DNA of 64,000 nucleotides, from positions 186,001 to 250,000 of the forward strand of contig JBFLJU010000001.1 in the NCBI GenBank assembly GCA_040743155.1. Direction: 5' to 3'. The notes below the pieces were generated by a model. The model was not told the DNA's origin and did not search any database. It saw nothing but the letters and a program-made list of their open reading frames with translations. The position numbers were made by a program, and so were the translations under genes. This document shows, one piece after another, positions 1-8,426 of this stretch. Every line of letters begins with the position of its first letter. The first letter of the stretch is position 1. This DNA is from Cycloclasticus sp. (lineage in GTDB: Bacteria > Pseudomonadota > Gammaproteobacteria > Methylococcales > Cycloclasticaceae).

Positions 1-2544
1 AAATGCGTCATTAACGTATCGTCTGGCAATGACCCGTAAACGCCAACAGCAAGTGTCTTTCTCAAGGCCTAAGAATGTGTCAAGCGCTAAGTTTTGTTCT
101 TCCGAATAATTCCAGCGACCGACGGTGCTCCATTCTTTGCTGATGGGCCACTTAAATGATAGGTCTGTTTGCTCGATATCATTGGAATTTCCGTTGCTAT
201 CAAAGGTTCCTTCGTAACGAGAGCGGTAAGTTGCATTGAAGATACGGTTTGCTCCGTCACGATAATGAAACCCAAGCGTTGCTTTTTGGGTTTTACCCGC
301 GTGAGGATTGTATTGCAGCGCGGTGCGGGCTGACCATGTGTCGGTTAACTTTGCCGATACTTCTGTGACTAAGTCGGAGGTGTTTTTTGTAATGGGCGTG
401 CTAGTGGGCTTTAAGCCTACATCAAGATCATCGAAGTAGACAATAGTGCCAATACTCGCTCTTAGGCGCTCGCTACCGGTGTTAGACTCAATAAGTCGTG
501 AGGTGAGTGCTAACGTTAACTGGTTTGCATCGGCCACTCGGTCAGCACCTGAATAACGGTTCTCTCTAAATAGCTGGTTAAAGCTGAAGTCGTATTCTGA
601 GGTGTCAAACAATGGAATATCATCTTGGTTCTCGTGCGGAACGTATAAATAATAGGCGCGTGGCTCGAGGGTTTGGATCATGCCTCCAGCAAAGTTCAGG
701 TCTCTTTCAAAGAATAACCCAGAGTCAACGGATAAGATGGGTAGCGTTCTACTTTGCTGGCTGTCCACTCCCGCGGCTTGATCCTGTAAGCGGTACTCGG
801 TATGTCTTAAGCTTAGCCTAGGGGTAATGAATCCAGCAGGTGTTCGGAATGGGACGCTAATGCCAGGGTGCAAATCAACTCGTTTAGCATCAACATCGGC
901 GCTGTGCTGAAAGTATACAAACTCATTGCGCATGCTGACTTTCGCAATACCAAAGGCTTCGGTTTCACGCAGGTTAAAAAGAACTTGTGGTAGACGACGA
1001 TGCGGCCTATTAGCACTAGAAATAGACTCATCAATAGAATCGTAATTGTCTATTTTAGTGAGTAAGCTCCAGCTATCGGCTCGGTAGTTTAAACTGGCTT
1101 GGCTTCTTAAATAGCGGTTACTGGAAATACTAAGGTTGTTGCCAAAATCTTCTAAATAATCATCATCCGACATGTAATTCAGGTCTAGCTCTGAGCTTAG
1201 GCGGGAACTGATGGTTGATTTGTTTTGCAATGAGAATTGGCCACGTAAATCATCGGTGTCGGTATCACTAAGAATTTCGGCCGCTACTTGGCCTTCGCTG
1301 CTGTCGGTTAGGTATCGAAACTCGCCACCTAGCATCAAACCACGATCGCTCATGATTCGCGGTGTAATAGTGGCGTCATAGTTTTCAGCAATATTCCAAT
1401 AGTAAGGAATTGCGAAGTCTAAGCCGGTTGTGTCGGAGTTACCAAACGTTGGTGTTAAAACACCGGACTGGCGTCGATCATCAATTGGGAAACTGATGTA
1501 CGGTGTGTATAACAATGGAATATCAAACACTTCAACCCAAACGTCACGTCCAGTTCCGCGGCCTGTTTCTTTGTTGAGTTCCAGCGTTCTAGCTTGGAGT
1601 TCCCAATCGCTAACGCTGGGTGCGCAGGTGGTATAAGTAATATTTGTTGATTGGCTGATATCACGGTTAATGAGACGAGTCGACTGGGTTGTGCCTCGTG
1701 CATGAGTCCCTTCAATAATAAACCGACTGTTTTTGAACTCGCCGGTATCGTTGCTAAGCTGAAGCGTTGCTTGATCACTGTGCAGGGCGAATCCATTTTC
1801 TTGGTAGAAAACATCACCAGATGCTGCTGCAATTTCTTTATTGTTGTTGAAAGTAACGCGGTCGGCGGTAATAGATTGGTCGGCGCGTTTTACTAAAACA
1901 TCACCACTAAATTGAGCATCATTCTGGTCGAGAATTTCGGCGTAATCAGATTGGATGCTCACTTCTGCATTTAAACGACTTTGCTGGATAGCATTTCTAC
2001 TGTCACGAAGTTCTGCTGTCGAGACCTCGCAGGTATCCCAAGGGTCAGCTTCAAGTTGCTGAATCATTAGGTGGAATAATGAATTATTTCTAATGCGATC
2101 AGAGGATGTGCTGCTAGGTAATTCGACAGCCGCTACACTGGCAACTTCAATACTGCTAGGCGCGCTAGTTTGGGTGCAATCCCAAGTGGCATTTGCGCCA
2201 GCTTGGCAATCCCATGAGCCGTCATTGTTCATGCTTGAAACTGCCACAGGTGCCTTTTTAGTGGTTAAAGGTGTTGCTTGACGAGTTAGTTGAACACGAG
2301 GCACCGAAGGATTAGCTGTTTTTTTTGCAGGTGACTCGGCAATAGTGCTTTCAGCGCTGACGTTTTCATCAATGGCTGTAGGCTCAGGCTGCTTAGCTAA
2401 AGGCTTGCTGGAGGCGGAACAATCCCATGTTTCACCGTCACTTGCAAGGTTACAGTCCCACTGAGAATCGCTAAAACCGAAAGTTTGTGATGCGGTAAAA
2501 AATAGCGCTAGGCTAAGAAAAAAATGTTTGTACGAAGTGTTAAT
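1..2544 (-). CDS. lptD: LPS-assembly protein LptD, 3' end cut by window edge
   Basis: LptD is the outer-membrane barrel that, with LptE, inserts lipopolysaccharide into the outer leaflet. The minus frame is open from the stop at 2568-2566 to position 1, and 848 residues are present. Visible: a signal-peptide-like N-terminus (hydrophobic FLSLALFF, residues 9-16), WDC motifs with Cys31, 42, 113 and 123, a YTTC cysteine at 307, and the hallmark Cys832-Cys833 pair of the C-terminal disulfide network (E. coli C724-C725). Some tens of residues are probably missing. No ATG, GTG, TTG or CTG exists between the upstream stop and the signal peptide. I infer an ATT start at 2544-2542, seven bases after AAAAGG. 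Divergent from amgK. Confidence 0.93.
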   Translation of the reverse strand, partial: MNTSYKHFFLSLALFFTASQTFGFSDSQWDCNLASDGETWDCSASSKPLAKQPEPTAIDENVSAESTIAESPAKKTANPSVPRVQLTRQATPLTTKKAPVAVSSMNNDGSWDCQAGANATWDCTQTSAPSSIEVASVAAVELPSSTSSDRIRNNSLFHLMIQQLEADPWDTCEVSTAELRDSRNAIQQSRLNAEVSIQSDYAEILDQNDAQFSGDVLVKRADQSITADRVTFNNNKEIAAASGDVFYQENGFALHSDQATLQLSNDTGEFKNSRFIIEGTHARGTTQSTRLINRDISQSTNITYTTCAPSVSDWELQARTLELNKETGRGTGRDVWVEVFDIPLLYTPYISFPIDDRRQSGVLTPTFGNSDTTGLDFAIPYYWNIAENYDATITPRIMSDRGLMLGGEFRYLTDSSEGQVAAEILSDTDTDDLRGQFSLQNKSTISSRLSSELDLNYMSDDDYLEDFGNNLSISSNRYLRSQASLNYRADSWSLLTKIDNYDSIDESISSANRPHRRLPQVLFNLRETEAFGIAKVSMRNEFVYFQHSADVDAKRVDLHPGISVPFRTPAGFITPRLSLRHTEYRLQDQAAGVDSQQSRTLPILSVDSGLFFERDLNFAGGMIQTLEPRAYYLYVPHENQDDIPLFDTSEYDFSFNQLFRENRYSGADRVADANQLTLALTSRLIESNTGSERLRASIGTIVYFDDLDVGLKPTSTPITKNTSDLVTEVSAKLTDTWSARTALQYNPHAGKTQKATLGFHYRDGANRIFNATYRSRYEGTFDSNGNSNDIEQTDLSFKWPISKEWSTVGRWNYSEEQNLALDTFLGLEKDTCCWRLRVIARRYVNDAF

Positions 2545-2619
2545 GTTAAAGCCTTTTATTTGAGTCTAACGTAGGTTGTATAAAATCGCATAGAATGACG
2601 AATTCTTCAATGTTACTTG

Positions 2620-2625
2620 TATAAT
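2620..2625 (+). promoter_or_regulatory. possible -10 element for amgK-murU
   Basis: A perfect TATAAT lies 62 bases before the amgK ATG in the divergent lptD-amgK gap. The best upstream -35 candidate (ATGACG, 2595-2600) is poor and spaced 19 bases away, so this is only a tentative promoter. Confidence 0.3.
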
Positions 2626-2687
2626 TTTTCAATATATTAGCACGCAACTTTCAGTCTGCGTGAATTAGGTCTAACAGAGTGTTCCTT

Positions 2688-3710
2688 ATGGTGATAGATG
2701 AACGTAAACAACTTTTAATTGAATGGTTAAAAGGTGTTTTTTTAACAGATGAGTTTAGTTGTGAGCCAGCATCAAGCGATGCCAGTTTTAGGCGTTATTT
2801 TCGTGTTCAGTTTAACGGTCAGTCATTCGTTGTTATGGATGCGCCGCCTGCTAAGGAAGACTGCACGTCATTTATTGCGGTGGCAGAACTGTTGTTTTCG
2901 CAAGGCATTAATGCACCGCAAATTTTTTATAAGTCACTCGAAAAAGGGTTTTTAGTTCTCAGCGATTTGGGGTCGGAAAGTTATTTAGACAAGCTAAGCG
3001 AATTGACGGCGAAAAATTGCTATGGCGATGCTGTTCAAGCCCTGCATAAAATGCACGACTTGCCGTTGGCTGAGCTAGAGATTCCTCAGTATGATTTAGC
3101 TTTATTACAGCAAGAGATGGGCTTATTTGAAGAGTGGTTCGTTAATAAATTATTGGCTGTTGATTTATCGTCCGATGATAAAACGGGCTTAGTGATGGTC
3201 AAAGAAAAATTAGCTCAATCAGCCCTTGAACAGCCACAAGTATTTGTTCATAGAGATTACCATTCCAGAAATTTGATGGTGACCGAGAAAGACAATCCAG
3301 GTGTAATTGATTTCCAAGATGCGGTTGCCGGTCCAATAACGTATGACCTCGTTTCTTTATACAGGGACTGTTATATCGATTGGCCAGATGAGAAAATTTA
3401 CGTATGGCTCGATGATTTCCTCCAGCAGAGGAGAGCACGTGGTTGCGTAGATGATTTTGATCAAGCTCGTTTTTATCAATGGTTCGACTGGATGGGGGTT
3501 CAGCGGCATATGAAAGCGATTGGTATTTTTGCGCGTTTGTTAATCAGGGATGGTAAAAATGGTTATTTAAAAGATATCCCTCGAACATTGAGCTATGTGA
3601 TTGCTGTTTGTGCTCGCTATGATGACTTAAGGCCCGTCGCGGACTTGATTGAAAAGCATCAACTTATGGCTAAGTTTGTTCAGCTGCAAACGGAGTTGAA
3701 ACCTTTATGA
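2688..3710 (+). CDS. amgK: anomeric MurNAc/GlcNAc kinase AmgK
   Basis: An aminoglycoside-phosphotransferase-fold kinase. The family phosphorylates the C1 position of N-acetylmuramate or N-acetylglucosamine recovered from peptidoglycan turnover, the first step of the Pseudomonas-type recycling shunt that bypasses de novo UDP-MurNAc synthesis. The catalytic loop VHRDYHSRN is near residue 187 and the metal-binding IDFQD near 205. The ATG at 2688 follows AGAG at a good distance; a GTG at 2679 would add three residues. The stop overlaps the murU ATG by four bases (ATGA), implying translational coupling. Position next to lptD and murU supports AmgK over a general aminoglycoside kinase. Confidence 0.88.
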   Translation: MVIDERKQLLIEWLKGVFLTDEFSCEPASSDASFRRYFRVQFNGQSFVVMDAPPAKEDCTSFIAVAELLFSQGINAPQIFYKSLEKGFLVLSDLGSESYLDKLSELTAKNCYGDAVQALHKMHDLPLAELEIPQYDLALLQQEMGLFEEWFVNKLLAVDLSSDDKTGLVMVKEKLAQSALEQPQVFVHRDYHSRNLMVTEKDNPGVIDFQDAVAGPITYDLVSLYRDCYIDWPDEKIYVWLDDFLQQRRARGCVDDFDQARFYQWFDWMGVQRHMKAIGIFARLLIRDGKNGYLKDIPRTLSYVIAVCARYDDLRPVADLIEKHQLMAKFVQLQTELKPL

Positions 3711-4372
3711 AGGTGATGATTTTAGCGGCGGGACGTGGCGAACGAATGGGTCGTTTGACCGAGCATTGTCCCAAGCCTTTGTTGAAGGTTGCTGGGCGTT
3801 CTCTTATCGAGCACCATATTTTGGCATTAAAGAAGCATGGTTTTAGCGAGTTCGTGATTAATATTGCCTATTTGGGTGAGCAAATTAAAGCGGCCTTAGG
3901 CTGTGGAGAGCGCTGGGGTGTGCGGATTGAATATTCAGATGAGGGTCTGCAAGCTCTAGAAACGGGCGGTGGGATATTTAACGCATTGCCTTTGTTGGGT
4001 GAACAGCCTTTTCTAGTTGTGAATGCCGATGTTTGGAGCGATTTTCCTTACGCAAGCTTGAGAACGAAGGTGGATAAGAATATTCATTTGGTACTGGTGA
4101 ATAATCCTTCTCATAATCTGAATGGTGACTTTGGCTTATTCGGCGGTAGTATTGAACTGGCGTCGGATAAACGCTACACCTACAGCGGAGTGGGGGTCTT
4201 TAACCCCATCATTTTTTCGCAGCAGACAGCAGGTATCTTCCCGTTAGCGCCGATTATTCGTGAGTCGATATCATGCCAGCGTGTCAGTGGCGAGCTGTAT
4301 CAAGGTAAATGGGTTGACGTTGGTACACCGGAACGACTGGCTGATTTAGAACGAAAACTTCAGCAGATTTAA
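3707..4372 (+). CDS. murU: MurNAc-alpha-1-phosphate uridylyltransferase MurU
   Basis: A sugar-nucleotide transferase that makes UDP-MurNAc from UTP and the MurNAc-1-phosphate produced by AmgK. The N-terminus shows the nucleotidyltransferase signature MILAAGRGERMG followed by PKPLLKVAGR, and the metal-binding aspartate is in VVNADVW. The 221-residue length fits the short MurU family rather than RmlA or GlmU, and no C-terminal acyltransferase hexapeptide repeats are present. It overlaps amgK by four bases and ends convergently with lipA. Confidence 0.88.
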   Translation: MKVMILAAGRGERMGRLTEHCPKPLLKVAGRSLIEHHILALKKHGFSEFVINIAYLGEQIKAALGCGERWGVRIEYSDEGLQALETGGGIFNALPLLGEQPFLVVNADVWSDFPYASLRTKVDKNIHLVLVNNPSHNLNGDFGLFGGSIELASDKRYTYSGVGVFNPIIFSQQTAGIFPLAPIIRESISCQRVSGELYQGKWVDVGTPERLADLERKLQQI

Positions 4373-4397
4373 CGTCGCATCAATCAGTACCCAATGA

Positions 4398-4423
4398 GGG
4401 GTTGTTGATTAGTCAATAACCCC
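4398..4423. terminator. hairpin between convergent murU and lipA
   Basis: GGGGTTGTTGA and TCAATAACCCC form an 11-pair stem (one G-T pair) with a TTAG loop. It overlaps the lipA stop codon and last codons. No T-run follows on either strand, so it is more likely a 3'-end stabilising structure or weak bidirectional terminator than a classical one. Confidence 0.4.
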
Positions 4424-5383
4424 GGACGCTTGTTGATCGGCGTGGTAAGAGGAGCGAACCATCGGGCCACTAGCAACGTGGGAAAAACCCATCTCTTTAC
4501 CGAGGCGTGCCAATTCATCAAATTCTTCGGGTGTAACATAGCGCTCAACGGCTAAGTGGTCTTGGCTTGGTTGTAGGTATTGACCTAAAGTCAGCATATT
4601 GCAATTGTGTGCGCGTAAATCCCGCATGACCTCAAGTGTCTCTTCCATCGTTTCACCTAAGCCAAGCATTAGGCCGGACTTTGTTGGGACTTCTGGATGT
4701 GCTTCTTTATAGCGTTTCAGTAGGTTGAGTGACCATTGGTAATCAGAACCGGGCCGAGCTTTTTTATACAAGCGTGGAATGGTTTCTAAATTATGATTGA
4801 AGACATCGGGAGGTGTCTGTACTAGAACTTCAACAGCAAGGTCCATACGGCCTCTGAAATCGGGTACCAGCACCTCAATTTGTATGGTCGGGTTTTTCTC
4901 GCGTACGGCGTTAATGCATTGCGCAAAATGATCGGCGCCACCGTCTCGCAAATCATCGCGATCAACAGATGTGATGACCACGTAGCGAAGAGCCATATCT
5001 TTAATAGTATCAGCGAGTTTTTGAGGTTCGTCTTTATCCAATGGCTTTGGTCGGCCGTGTGCAACATCACAAAATGGGCAGCGTCGCGTGCAAATATCGC
5101 CCATAATCATGAAGGTAGCGGTACCGTTGTTAAAACACTCACCTAAATTTGGGCAGGCGGCTTCTTCACAAACCGAGTATAAGCCGTGATCACGAAGCGC
5201 CTTTTTAATGGCATTGACGCGAGGGCCGCTTGGCACTTTGGCGCGTATCCAATGTGGTTTGCGCAAAATATCGGCTTTCTTTTCAACTTTAATGGGAATA
5301 CGTGCCAGCTTCGCTTCGCTTCGTTGGTGCGTTTCTGGGGTGGCGCGTGATGGTGCTTTTAGAGTATCTGTATCGTGTGACAT
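4409..5383 (-). CDS. lipA: lipoyl synthase LipA
   Basis: A radical-SAM enzyme that inserts two sulfurs into the octanoyl chain on lipoyl domains of 2-oxoacid dehydrogenases and the glycine cleavage H protein. Both iron-sulfur sites are visible: the auxiliary cluster [12 protein letters not shown] (about residues 72-83) and the radical-SAM CTRRCPFC (about 98-105). I chose the ATG at 5383, which starts 4 bases after the lipB stop. A TTG at 5413 would add ten residues and overlap lipB. It is the last gene of the long minus-strand envelope cluster and acts directly after LipB. Confidence 0.95.
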   Translation of the reverse strand: MSHDTDTLKAPSRATPETHQRSEAKLARIPIKVEKKADILRKPHWIRAKVPSGPRVNAIKKALRDHGLYSVCEEAACPNLGECFNNGTATFMIMGDICTRRCPFCDVAHGRPKPLDKDEPQKLADTIKDMALRYVVITSVDRDDLRDGGADHFAQCINAVREKNPTIQIEVLVPDFRGRMDLAVEVLVQTPPDVFNHNLETIPRLYKKARPGSDYQWSLNLLKRYKEAHPEVPTKSGLMLGLGETMEETLEVMRDLRAHNCNMLTLGQYLQPSQDHLAVERYVTPEEFDELARLGKEMGFSHVASGPMVRSSYHADQQASGVID

Positions 5384-5387
5384 ATCG

Positions 5388-6050
5388 CTATACGTGTAGT
5401 GTATTTGGGCCAAGTTTGAGTTGGCAATAATTGAGTTGTTGCTTTAATTCGTGCAATAAAACAGCTGCAAAATCAGAGGTGGTACATTTTACGCCATGTT
5501 CTGATAATTGGGTAACTTCAAGACCCTCATAGCCGCATGGGTTGATAAAACTAAACGGTGTTAAGTCCATATCAATGTTCATGCTGAGGCCATGGTAACT
5601 GCAACCTTTCTTGACGCGTAGGCCTAAGGAGGCGATTTTTTTGTCATCAATATAGACGCCCGGCGCATCTTTGCGCGCGATGGCCGAGAGGCCATATTGT
5701 TTTAATCCGGTAATGGTGATGTTTTCAAGCACATCGACCAGTGCGCGAATGCCAATATCTAAGCGGCGCAGGTCGAATAAAACGTACATAACGAGTTGCC
5801 CCGGCCCGTGATAAGTCACTTGGCCGCCCCGGTCAGACTGGACTATGGGAATATCGCTGCTGTTTAGGATGTGCTCGGCTTTGCCACTAACGCCTTGAGT
5901 GAAAACGGCGGGGTGTTCCACAAACCAAACTTCGTCGGCTGTGTCACGGTCGCGACACAGGCAAAACTGTTTCATCGCTTCCCAAGTTGCTTGATAATCT
6001 TGCTGACCCAATTGGCGGATATATAAGGTCTGTTCGGCTTGTTGTTTCAC
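5388..6050 (-). CDS. lipB: octanoyl-ACP:protein octanoyltransferase LipB
   Basis: Transfers octanoate from acyl carrier protein to lipoyl domains, giving the substrate for LipA. Family motifs are present: [12 protein letters not shown], the active lysine region [13 protein letters not shown], and the catalytic cysteine in NPCGYEGL. Length 220 is normal. The start is a GTG whose GTGA overlaps the stop of the ybeD-family gene, so the two are probably translationally coupled. Gene order ybeD-lipB-lipA matches enterobacteria. Confidence 0.95.
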   Translation of the reverse strand: MKQQAEQTLYIRQLGQQDYQATWEAMKQFCLCRDRDTADEVWFVEHPAVFTQGVSGKAEHILNSSDIPIVQSDRGGQVTYHGPGQLVMYVLFDLRRLDIGIRALVDVLENITITGLKQYGLSAIARKDAPGVYIDDKKIASLGLRVKKGCSYHGLSMNIDMDLTPFSFINPCGYEGLEVTQLSEHGVKCTTSDFAAVLLHELKQQLNYCQLKLGPNTLHV

Positions 6051-6331
6051 AAAGACATTAAGACCTGTTCGCAGTCTGTCAAATCTTGATAAATGGCATC
6101 CATTTGCTGCTTACTTTGAGCGGTAATGGTGATGCTAATAGAAACGTATTTTTTAGATTTGCTGAATTTTGACTGCACAGCACTTTCGCTTAAATCAGGC
6201 GCATGCCGGCGGACGATCTCGACGACGATTAAATCAAATCCGGTGTTCGCAAGCCCCATTGTTTTGATGGTGAAATCGCAGGGGTAGTCCATCAAGGCAT
6301 TATGTTGCTCGTCGGCGTGCTTGTCAGTCAT
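6047..6331 (-). CDS. ybeD: YbeD/DUF493 family protein
   Basis: A 94-residue cytoplasmic protein of the UPF0250/YbeD family, which has an ACT-like regulatory fold and no established enzymatic activity. Visible family features are the [11 protein letters not shown] start region, a central [10 protein letters not shown] strand and the C-terminal DCEQVLMSL. It overlaps dat upstream by 8 bases and lipB downstream by 4. The conserved position before lipB suggests a link to lipoylation, but that is inference from context only. Confidence 0.88.
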   Translation of the reverse strand: MTDKHADEQHNALMDYPCDFTIKTMGLANTGFDLIVVEIVRRHAPDLSESAVQSKFSKSKKYVSISITITAQSKQQMDAIYQDLTDCEQVLMSL

Positions 6332-7196
6332 GTTGTTGCTTTCTAAGTTGATTTTTGAAGTGGCTATAGCGGGCCGAAACCTGTTGCCATAGTTCGCCGG
6401 GCTGCCTGTTGCTGACAGCTTGCCTATTCAATTCGGTCACGGGCATAATTTCTTTAGTTGAACTGGTTAACCAAATTTCATCTGCATCGAATAATTGTTG
6501 TTCTGATATCTCACGTTCAACGCAACTGATGCCTTCTTTAATGGCCAATTCTAAGACAAGGTCGCGGGTGATGCCGGGTAATAAATGATGGCTTTTAGGC
6601 GGTGTTATAATTTGCTTATCTTTAACGATAAACAAATTACTGGCGGAGCCTTCTGTGGCAAATCCATCACGCAGTAAAATAGCTTCAGCGCAGTCTTGAT
6701 CGCTGGCTTGTTGCTTTAATAATATATTTCCCAACAATGCGATCGATTTAACGTGACACCAATCCCAGCGTATGTCATCCAAGGTAATTGCGCTAATGCC
6801 CTTTGCGATAGAATTCAAACTATCCGTGTTGATGCTTTGGCACATCGCAAAGGTGGTTGCAGTATAGTCATCCGGTAACTGGTGGTCGCGGCTAGCGCCT
6901 GAACCGCGAGTGACTTGCACGTACACCGATTGGTCGGATTGCGTATGCGGTTCTACCAGTTTACTCAGAATATCTGTCCACTGTTGATCGCTCATAACAG
7001 GCTTCATGCGAATAGCGGCTAAGCTGTTATTGAGACGGTCTAAATGCTGCTGTAGTCGAAAAAGCTTACCGCCGTATGCTGGGATAACTTCGTAAACACC
7101 GTCAGCAAACAAAAAACCACGATCAAGCACGGAAATTTTTGCATCGGCCAGCGGTAAGAATTGACCGTTAAGAAAAACATCGAGTTTAGATGACAC
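6324..7196 (-). CDS. dat: D-amino-acid aminotransferase, class IV PLP enzyme
   Basis: Interconverts D-alanine and D-glutamate with their keto acids, so it can feed peptidoglycan synthesis. The PLP lysine lies in HVKSIALLGN, as in DAAT enzymes, followed by the cofactor-binding EGSASN segment; the N-terminal LDRGFLFADGVYEV is typical of fold type IV. A branched-chain aminotransferase or aminodeoxychorismate lyase is less likely given 290 residues and the HVKS form. It is inserted between dacA and ybeD, where E. coli has no such gene, and overlaps ybeD by 8 bases. Confidence 0.83.
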   Translation of the reverse strand: MSSKLDVFLNGQFLPLADAKISVLDRGFLFADGVYEVIPAYGGKLFRLQQHLDRLNNSLAAIRMKPVMSDQQWTDILSKLVEPHTQSDQSVYVQVTRGSGASRDHQLPDDYTATTFAMCQSINTDSLNSIAKGISAITLDDIRWDWCHVKSIALLGNILLKQQASDQDCAEAILLRDGFATEGSASNLFIVKDKQIITPPKSHHLLPGITRDLVLELAIKEGISCVEREISEQQLFDADEIWLTSSTKEIMPVTELNRQAVSNRQPGELWQQVSARYSHFKNQLRKQQHD

Positions 7197-7208
7197 TACC
7201 GGCTCCTA

Positions 7209-8333
7209 TTACTCAAGCATTAACAAGGCTTCATCTTTCAGCACATCCATCCACGAGCCCTCAGGTATTTCTTGTAAGGCAAGCAGAGGCCGCTTTGTAA
7301 TGACCTCACCTTTGAGCTTGATAACGGCGCTACCAACGAGTTGACCTTTAGCAATGGGGGCAATCAATTGAGGTTTTAACTCCAAACTGGCGTCCAGTGA
7401 TTTGTATTCGTTGCGTGGAATAGTGAGATAAAGGTCTTTAGATAGGCCAACGGATAACGTTTTTTGAGCCCCTTTCCACACGCGGGTGCTGGTTAGCGAT
7501 TGCTGTGCTTTATACAGTAAGTGAGTTTTGTAAAAGCGGTAACCGTAATTCAGTAAGGCTTGGTTTGTATCATTACGTGCTTCTAGGCTATTCGTTCCCA
7601 TGACCACCGAGATCAAACGCATTTTGTCACGAACGGCGGATGATACTAAGCAGTAGCCGGCGTCTTCAGTATGTCCAGTTTTAACGCCGTCCACGGTGCT
7701 GTCACGCCACAAAAGTTTATTTCTATTTTGCTGGGTAATGCCATTAAAAGAGAATTCTTTGATCGCATTGATTTTATATAGTTCGGGTGATTCTATTATT
7801 AAGGCTCGAGTGAGTATCGAGAGGTCTCTAGCCGTCGTGTAGTGCTGCTCGTCAGGCAAGCCCGAGCTGTTAATGAAGTGACTATTTGTCATGCCAAGGT
7901 CTTTGGCAACTTGATTCATCAATTGTGCAAAAGTCGATTCATCGCCGGCAATGTGTTCAGCAAGGGCAACGGTCGCATCATTGCCCGATTGCACGAGCAT
8001 GCCGTGTAATAAATCGTCGATAGTGACAAACTTATTAACTTCAACAAACATCCGCGAGCCAGGCGTTCTCCAAGCCTTTTCGCTAATACGTACTTTATCG
8101 CTTAAGTTTAAATTTCCATGATTGAGCTCACGGAAAAGAATTAGTGCCGTCATGATTTTTGTCATGCTAGCGGGTGCGAGTTTTAAATCTGCATCTTTAG
8201 ACGCTAAAACGGTGCCACTATGAAAATCCGTTAGGTGGTAACTTCTAGCCTTTAAATTAGGGGCTGATGGGATAGGTAAGGCGATAGCTTGCGAAGATAG
8301 GAAAAAGCTAAGTATTAGAATAATTCGTTTCAT
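7209..8333 (-). CDS. dacA: D-alanyl-D-alanine carboxypeptidase DacA (PBP5/6 family)
   Basis: Periplasmic, inner-membrane-anchored carboxypeptidase that trims the terminal D-Ala of pentapeptides. There is a signal peptide (to about residue 18), the SxxK serine in ASMTK, SGN in QSGNDA, and KTG in DGVKTGHT. A C-terminal beta domain is followed by an amphipathic tail (WMDVLKDEALLML) that should lie on the membrane. Its 374 residues compare with 403 in E. coli PBP5. A 93-base gap with a likely promoter separates it from rlpA. Confidence 0.95.
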   Translation of the reverse strand: MKRIILILSFFLSSQAIALPIPSAPNLKARSYHLTDFHSGTVLASKDADLKLAPASMTKIMTALILFRELNHGNLNLSDKVRISEKAWRTPGSRMFVEVNKFVTIDDLLHGMLVQSGNDATVALAEHIAGDESTFAQLMNQVAKDLGMTNSHFINSSGLPDEQHYTTARDLSILTRALIIESPELYKINAIKEFSFNGITQQNRNKLLWRDSTVDGVKTGHTEDAGYCLVSSAVRDKMRLISVVMGTNSLEARNDTNQALLNYGYRFYKTHLLYKAQQSLTSTRVWKGAQKTLSVGLSKDLYLTIPRNEYKSLDASLELKPQLIAPIAKGQLVGSAVIKLKGEVITKRPLLALQEIPEGSWMDVLKDEALLMLE

Positions 8334-8371
8334 ATTGTTGACGTATTAGTTTTGTCGGCGGGGAAAACTCA

Positions 8372-8380
8372 ATTATATCA
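8372..8380 (-). promoter_or_regulatory. extended -10 promoter for dacA
   Basis: On the minus strand TGATATAAT, a perfect extended -10 (TGn plus TATAAT), lies about 39 bases before the dacA ATG in the only sizeable gap of the cluster. No good -35 is seen, as is common for extended -10 promoters. Confidence 0.5.
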
Positions 8381-8426
8381 TGCAAAAGAGTGATCTCAGT
8401 GCAGCGGCTTCAGTGTTTCAACTGGC

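Noticed and set aside
1455-1832. 125-codon minus-strand frame inside lptD
   Set aside because: It overlaps the real lptD frame completely in another phase; the lptD frame carries the YTTC and CCW family motifs.
1-2568. lptD as a pseudogene because it lacks a standard start
   Set aside because: I checked each in-frame codon and found no stop; family cysteines are intact and a signal peptide follows a ribosome site, so a rare start is more likely than decay.
4409-5413. lipA starting at TTG 5413
   Set aside because: It would overlap lipB by 26 bases and add ten residues not typical of LipA; the ATG at 5383 fits better.
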